Positions 59,968-64,000 of a stretch of 64,000 bases of DNA are shown one piece after another. Numbering within the stretch: the first letter of the stretch is position 1; each line of letters opens with the position of its first letter. The notes under the pieces were generated by a model that saw only the letters and a list, made by a program, of their open reading frames with translations, was not told where the DNA came from and did not search any database. The position numbers were made by a program, and so were the translations under genes. Source of the DNA: Chryseobacterium sp. KLBC 52 (lineage in GTDB: Bacteria; Bacteroidota; Bacteroidia; Flavobacteriales; Weeksellaceae); contig NZ_QDFZ01000003.1 in NCBI RefSeq assembly GCF_003347605.1, forward strand, positions 62,001 through 126,000, written 5' to 3'.

Positions 59968-60717
59968 ATGCAAATTGTAATCATCGGTTCCGGGAATGTA
60001 GCCTATCATATGGCAAAAGCTTTCACTTTGAAAAGTATTCCTCTGGCCCAGCTATTTGGGAGGAACGAAAAAGAATTAGGTAAAATTTCTGAAGAATTAA
60101 ATATTCCTTACTCTACAGATCATCTGGAAGAAGCAGATCTTTATATTCTTTGTGTAAGTGATCATTCTGTAGAAGAAGTCTCAAAAATTATTACAAAAAA
60201 AGACTGCTTGGTTGCCCATACCTCAGGATCTCTTCCAAAAGAAGTTCTGGCTGGTGAGTATAGGAAATCCAGCTTCTACCCTTTACAGACTTTTTCAAAA
60301 TCCAAAGAACTGGAATATGAAAAAATCCCGTTTTTCATAGAGGCGGAAAATGAAAAAGATCAGAAAATATTATTTGATCTTGCTTCAAAGATTTCGGAAA
60401 GAGTGATGGAAAGTAATCATGAAAAAAGAAAATATATTCACCTGACGGCTGTTTTTGCCTGCAATTTTGTGAATCATCTTTTTTCAAGAGCTAAAGAAAT
60501 TTCAGATTCCCAGGATATTCCGTTTGATTATTTCTTACCCCTTATTGATGAAACGGTTCAGAAAATTCATGAAATTGAGCCCAAAATGGCACAAACCGGT
60601 CCGGCAGTAAGAAATGATGTAAGGATTTTACAGCTGCATGAACAGTTATTAAAAGACGAAAGTCTTGAAATTTATAAAACAATGAATCATTCTATTCAGA
60701 AAATGTATGAGTTATAA
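59968..60717 (+). CDS. DUF2520 Rossmann-fold protein
   Basis: 249-aa protein started at MQIVIIGSGNVAYHMAKAF (59968). N-terminal Rossmann dinucleotide-binding motif GSGNVAYHMAKAF (residues 7-19) and a DUF2520 C-terminal helical domain (about 125-240; FYPLQTFSKSKELEYEKIPFFIEAEN early, ACNFVNHLFSRAKEIS). Similar to ketopantoate reductase/6-phosphogluconate-dehydrogenase-like enzymes; the substrate is unknown. It overlaps the KdsC-type gene by 11 bases. The longer frame from 59893 is rejected because the -7 element lies inside it. Confidence 0.85.
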   Translation: MQIVIIGSGNVAYHMAKAFTLKSIPLAQLFGRNEKELGKISEELNIPYSTDHLEEADLYILCVSDHSVEEVSKIITKKDCLVAHTSGSLPKEVLAGEYRKSSFYPLQTFSKSKELEYEKIPFFIEAENEKDQKILFDLASKISERVMESNHEKRKYIHLTAVFACNFVNHLFSRAKEISDSQDIPFDYFLPLIDETVQKIHEIEPKMAQTGPAVRNDVRILQLHEQLLKDESLEIYKTMNHSIQKMYEL

Positions 60718-61225
60718 AGAGAAATTAAAAGATATTAAAGCATTTGTTTTTGATGTTGACGGAGTTTTCACAGACGGAAGTGTTTATCTTCTTCCCGGAG
60801 GAAATATGTGCAGGGTAATGAATGTTCTGGACGGATATGCGGTAGTAAAAGCTTTAAAAAACAATTATTTAATCGGTGTTATTACCGGAGGAAATGATGA
60901 AATGGTAAAGCACAGAATCAATTATCTGGGTATTCAGGATTACTATCCGAAATCTCACAATAAAATAGATGATTTCGAAGACTTTAAGAAGAAATACAAT
61001 CTTAAAAATGAAGAAATTCTGACCATGGGTGATGATCTTCCGGATATTCACATCATGGAAAGTTCAGCCATTGCGGCATGTCCTGAAAATGCAGTTCCTG
61101 AAGTAAAAGGAATTTCCGATTATATTTCCCCTAAAAAAGGAGGAACAGGTGCAGTACGTGATGTGATTGAACAGGTAATGAAAGTTCAGGGGAACTGGCA
61201 TGACGATAATACTCAATCTGTATAA
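60707..61225 (+). CDS. HAD phosphatase, KdsC-like
   Basis: 172-aa HAD-superfamily phosphatase of KdsC/YrbI type, which removes phosphate from KDO-8-phosphate in LPS core synthesis. Motif I AFVFDVDGVFTDGSVYL (residues about 11-27), motif II VITGG (about 58), motif III/IV LTMGDDLPDIHIMESSAIAACPENA (about 105-128). Small capless HAD of the expected size. Starts inside DUF2520 (11-base overlap), so the two are translationally coupled. Confidence 0.9.
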   Translation: MSYKEKLKDIKAFVFDVDGVFTDGSVYLLPGGNMCRVMNVLDGYAVVKALKNNYLIGVITGGNDEMVKHRINYLGIQDYYPKSHNKIDDFEDFKKKYNLKNEEILTMGDDLPDIHIMESSAIAACPENAVPEVKGISDYISPKKGGTGAVRDVIEQVMKVQGNWHDDNTQSV

Positions 61226-61233
61226 ATATCTGT

Positions 61234-61797
61234 ATGAAATTACTTTTAGCATCACAATCCCCAAGAAGAAAAGAACTTCTTTCCAGCCTTGGTTTTGATT
61301 TTGAAGTCGTAAAAATAGACTGTGAAGAGATTATTCCGGAAAATATTAAAATAGAAGATGCTGCGGCTTATCTTTCTGATTTAAAAGCTTCAGCCTTTAG
61401 AAACCTTGAACCTGGTGAAGTACTTCTGACTGCTGATACGGTAGTCGCTATCGATAATCAGATCCTTGGAAAACCTAAAGATGAACAAGACGCCTTTACC
61501 ATGCTTCAAAGTCTTTCGGGAAGAACGCATCAGGTCTACACGGGAATTACCATCAAAACAGCGAATAAGTCTTTCACTGAAACAGATGTTGCGGATGTTA
61601 CTCTCGACAAACTTTCAGAGGAAGAAATAAACTATTATATTCAGAATTATAAGCCTTTTGACAAAGCAGGAAGTTATGGTGTTCAGGAATGGCTGGGAAT
61701 GGCAAAGATCACAGGCCTTACAGGAAGCTATTATACCATTATGGGACTTCCTACCCATCTTGTTTATAAAATCCTGAAAGAATCTTCTCTTACTTAA
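61234..61797 (+). CDS. maf: Maf nucleoside-triphosphate pyrophosphatase
   Basis: 187-aa Maf/YceF-family pyrophosphatase, hydrolysing non-canonical or excess nucleotides (dTTP/UTP type in many members). KLLLASQSPRRKELLSSLG at residues 2-20 is the Maf signature; ADTVVAIDNQILGKPKDEQDAF (about 68-89) holds the catalytic Asp; LSGRTHQVYTG and GSYGVQEW follow. Eight bases after the KdsC-type gene, so one operon. Confidence 0.95.
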   Translation: MKLLLASQSPRRKELLSSLGFDFEVVKIDCEEIIPENIKIEDAAAYLSDLKASAFRNLEPGEVLLTADTVVAIDNQILGKPKDEQDAFTMLQSLSGRTHQVYTGITIKTANKSFTETDVADVTLDKLSEEEINYYIQNYKPFDKAGSYGVQEWLGMAKITGLTGSYYTIMGLPTHLVYKILKESSLT

Positions 61798-61945
61798 AAG
61801 ATTATCAGGTTCAAAACGCTCCTTAAAGAAGAAATAAAATATTTCCTGACGAAATATAAATATTATTCATTATAAAATTTTATTATTTTTACAAAATCAT
61901 CAAACTGCTGATAATAAAAAGCAGATTAGCGAGTTATATTGAATA

Positions 61946-64000
61946 ATGAAAAAGAATATATTATTCCTTTTAGTCATATGCCTTGTTGCTTCCTGTTCTA
62001 CCAGAACGAAAAAGCCGGAGCAGCGTTCAAGAGTATTGAAAGGATTTTCCACATATTATAACACATTATTTAATGCAAAAGATGCATTAAACAGTGAGTT
62101 TACCACCAGAGACAAAGGGCATAAAGACAACTTTTATGCTCCCTACATTCCTATTCTGACTTACGAAGAACAACCTTTGGGAAGTGATCTTGGACAGACT
62201 GAGGCTTTTGCTGAAAATTCCATGAAGATGGCTGAAGTAGCCAACAGACCTTCAGGAAGAGGTAATTCAGGAGTTCCGAATATCCCTGGAGGACCTCCGG
62301 GAAATGGGCCTTCAAGACCTGACGGAGAACAGACTAAAGGAGCTACTACACTGGAAATTGCAGAAGCAAAAGCTTTAAAAGCAATCAATAAATATTCTGT
62401 AACCAGAAATGGTGAAGAGAAAAATAAGCAGATTTTTGATGCCTACATGATTCTTGCCCAGGCAAGAATTTATAGGGGTAAATCTCTGGAAGCACTTGAT
62501 GCTCTGAATTATGTTTTCACCCGTATGAAAGATGATAAGAGGATTCCACTCGCAAGAATCTATCAGGGACTTGCTTATGATCAAATCAAAGATTATCATA
62601 GGGCACATGAAACATTTGCCAAACTGAAAAGTGAAGATATCAGTAAAAGTTATGCAAAACTTCTGAGTATCTACTACTCTGAATCTTTGCTTGATGCCGG
62701 TAAGAAAGAAGAAGCTGCCAAAGAACTTGATAATGCTTTTGAACTGAACAGCAACAGAAAACTGAAGAGCAGAATCGCTTATCTGAGAGGTCAGGTGCTG
62801 GAAAACCTGAACCAGAATGATAAAGCAAGAGAAAGCTATGCTGCAGCGTATAAATATGCCAGTGATTTTGAATTTGAAGTAAAATCTCAGGTGGCTATCG
62901 CCAAAACTTTTAACGGTAAAGGTGACTATGCGGGAGCCAAAAATTACCTGGAAGGAATCAGTAAAAAAGGGATGTATGGCTCCAGAAAAAATGAATTTTA
63001 CTATGCTTTGGGATTAATGGCCAATAAAGCAGGTAAAAAGGATGAAGCTCAGCAATTCTTCAGAAAATCTCTTTTTGAAAAGGTGTCGGATCCTCAGATC
63101 CGTGGATTGGCTTATTATGAAATAGGAAAAAGCTACCTTGACAAAAATGATTATATCGGAGCCGGAAGTTATTATGATTCAGCCCTTGCTGTAATGACTT
63201 ATGAACCATCAAAAATCCTGTTAAAAGATCAATCTGAGTATATTAAAAAGATCTCCAAAAACTACTATCTGATCAAAAAGAATGACAGTATTCTTTCTCT
63301 GGCAAAAATGAATGATGCTCAGAAAACAGATTATTTCACAAAATATATTGCCAAACTAAAGATTAAAGAAGAGAAAGAGGAACAGGAAAGAAGACGTGCA
63401 GAAAGAAGTAAAGGTTTTGATACTGGAGATTACAGTGCCAATTCTATTTTTGCCAATAGTGGCAATTCTTTTGAGGATTTTGGCGTAACCACAAAAGGAT
63501 TTTATTTCAGCAATTCGGGAACGGTAAGCAAAGGGACCTCTTCATTTAAGCAGATCTGGGGAGACCGTGCTCTTGCTGATAACTGGCGTTCTTCCAAGAA
63601 AATGGCCTCTATTGAAGATATGAAAAATGAAGCGTTGGGAGTAACTTCAGCACCTAATCCAAGACGTTTTGAGCCTGCGTACTATATTGAACAGATTCCT
63701 ACAGATCAGGGAAAATTATCGCAGTTAAAAAAGGATAGAGATACCGCTTCATTAGGTCTGGGAATTATGTATCAGAATTATTTTACCAATACTCCACTGG
63801 CTACAAAAACGCTTTATGATCTTGTAGATGTAAAACCGGAAGAAAAAGTAATGCTGCAGGCACTGTATGAGATTTTTGCCATGAATTATGAGAAAAATCC
63901 ACAGGCTTCTGAAAGAGCAAAACAAATTCTATTAGCTGATTATCCTTATACTTCTTACGCTGAATTTGCCAGAAATCCTAAGAATAAATCATTTGTAAAA
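61946..64000 (+). CDS. SprE/PorW-like T9SS lipoprotein with TPRs (3' end outside window)
   Basis: 685 codons in frame to the right edge. MKKNILFLLVICLVASC lipobox, then a low-complexity RPSGRGNSGVPNIPGGPPGN stretch (about 95-115), and TPR-like helices from about 130 (EALDALNYVFTRMKDDK, GLMANKAGKKDEAQQFF, EIGKSYLDKNDYIGAGSYYD). The GFSTYYNTLFNAKDAL block near residue 33 is characteristic of SprE/PorW gliding/T9SS proteins. SprE/PorW bridge the T9SS to other envelope parts. A secreted T9SS substrate is encoded at 8404 in this window. Confidence 0.85.
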   Translation, partial: MKKNILFLLVICLVASCSTRTKKPEQRSRVLKGFSTYYNTLFNAKDALNSEFTTRDKGHKDNFYAPYIPILTYEEQPLGSDLGQTEAFAENSMKMAEVANRPSGRGNSGVPNIPGGPPGNGPSRPDGEQTKGATTLEIAEAKALKAINKYSVTRNGEEKNKQIFDAYMILAQARIYRGKSLEALDALNYVFTRMKDDKRIPLARIYQGLAYDQIKDYHRAHETFAKLKSEDISKSYAKLLSIYYSESLLDAGKKEEAAKELDNAFELNSNRKLKSRIAYLRGQVLENLNQNDKARESYAAAYKYASDFEFEVKSQVAIAKTFNGKGDYAGAKNYLEGISKKGMYGSRKNEFYYALGLMANKAGKKDEAQQFFRKSLFEKVSDPQIRGLAYYEIGKSYLDKNDYIGAGSYYDSALAVMTYEPSKILLKDQSEYIKKISKNYYLIKKNDSILSLAKMNDAQKTDYFTKYIAKLKIKEEKEEQERRRAERSKGFDTGDYSANSIFANSGNSFEDFGVTTKGFYFSNSGTVSKGTSSFKQIWGDRALADNWRSSKKMASIEDMKNEALGVTSAPNPRRFEPAYYIEQIPTDQGKLSQLKKDRDTASLGLGIMYQNYFTNTPLATKTLYDLVDVKPEEKVMLQALYEIFAMNYEKNPQASERAKQILLADYPYTSYAEFARNPKNKSFVK

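Overview
The window looks like chromosome from a Flavobacteriales member, most likely Chryseobacterium or a close Weeksellaceae relative. The reasons are AT-rich DNA, TonB/CarboxypepD_reg receptors, a GLPGLI protein, a type IX secretion (T9SS) sorting domain plus a SprE/PorW-like lipoprotein, KdsC/Maf/Aat/LepA homologues of Bacteroidota type, and promoters with the Bacteroidota -7 element TAnnTTTG. No phage, integrase, transposase, rRNA operon or CRISPR array was found.

Layout. 1-654: response regulator running off the left edge. 847-10257: XRE-cupin regulator, then a TonB receptor, a DUF5690 transporter, a TIGR03364 FAD oxidoreductase, a PhnX-like HAD hydrolase and a secreted alkaline-phosphatase-superfamily enzyme. 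This reads as a phosphonate (2-aminoethylphosphonate-like) acquisition and degradation locus. 10334-12659: GNAT, MocR-type regulator and a small unknown (minus strand). 12889-21753: minus-strand envelope-stress operon (YbjN-like, PspA, YqiJ/NfeD-like, flotillin, 1600-aa AAA ATPase) with a divergent XRE regulator at 21876. 22530-23178: tandemly duplicated Leu-Gly-Leu tRNA cluster in which one Gly copy is a relic. 23357-28831: DUF3127, Aat, EamA transporter, lipoprotein, TPR protein, MDR oxidoreductase. 28969-29600: four units of a 163-164 bp tandem repeat. 29656-42845: Crp/Fnr, GlmM, DUF4421, FeoAB with a small Cys-rich protein, GLPGLI, DinB, a TonB-type barrel, a cupin/JmjC-like protein and an M14 peptidase.

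42976-53385 is the most notable part: thirteen loci (one of them a frameshifted N-terminal fragment) plus their regulator, all on the minus strand and nearly all concerned with NAD or ADP-ribose. They are an NrtR-type Nudix regulator, NADAR, 2OG-Fe(II) oxygenase, a coiled-coil protein, vWA protein, PurA paralogue, TARG1-like macro domain, a frameshifted ADP-ribosylation/crystallin-J1-like domain joined to a TIGR02452 PARG, a MacroD/YmdB-like macro domain, SUKH protein with a membrane tail, sirtuin, ADP-ribosylglycohydrolase, KptA/Tpt1 and a metallophosphoesterase. A shared palindrome, TTTGyGT-N7-ACrCwAA, occurs four times: at the NrtR promoter, twice at the NADAR promoter and once inside the operon. 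This suggests an ADP-ribose-sensed regulon.

53509-64000: DUF1579 lipoprotein, DinD, LepA, an unknown with a glycine zipper, an ECF sigma/anti-sigma/periplasmic-protein operon, DUF2520, KdsC-type phosphatase, Maf, and the start of a SprE/PorW-like T9SS lipoprotein running off the right edge.
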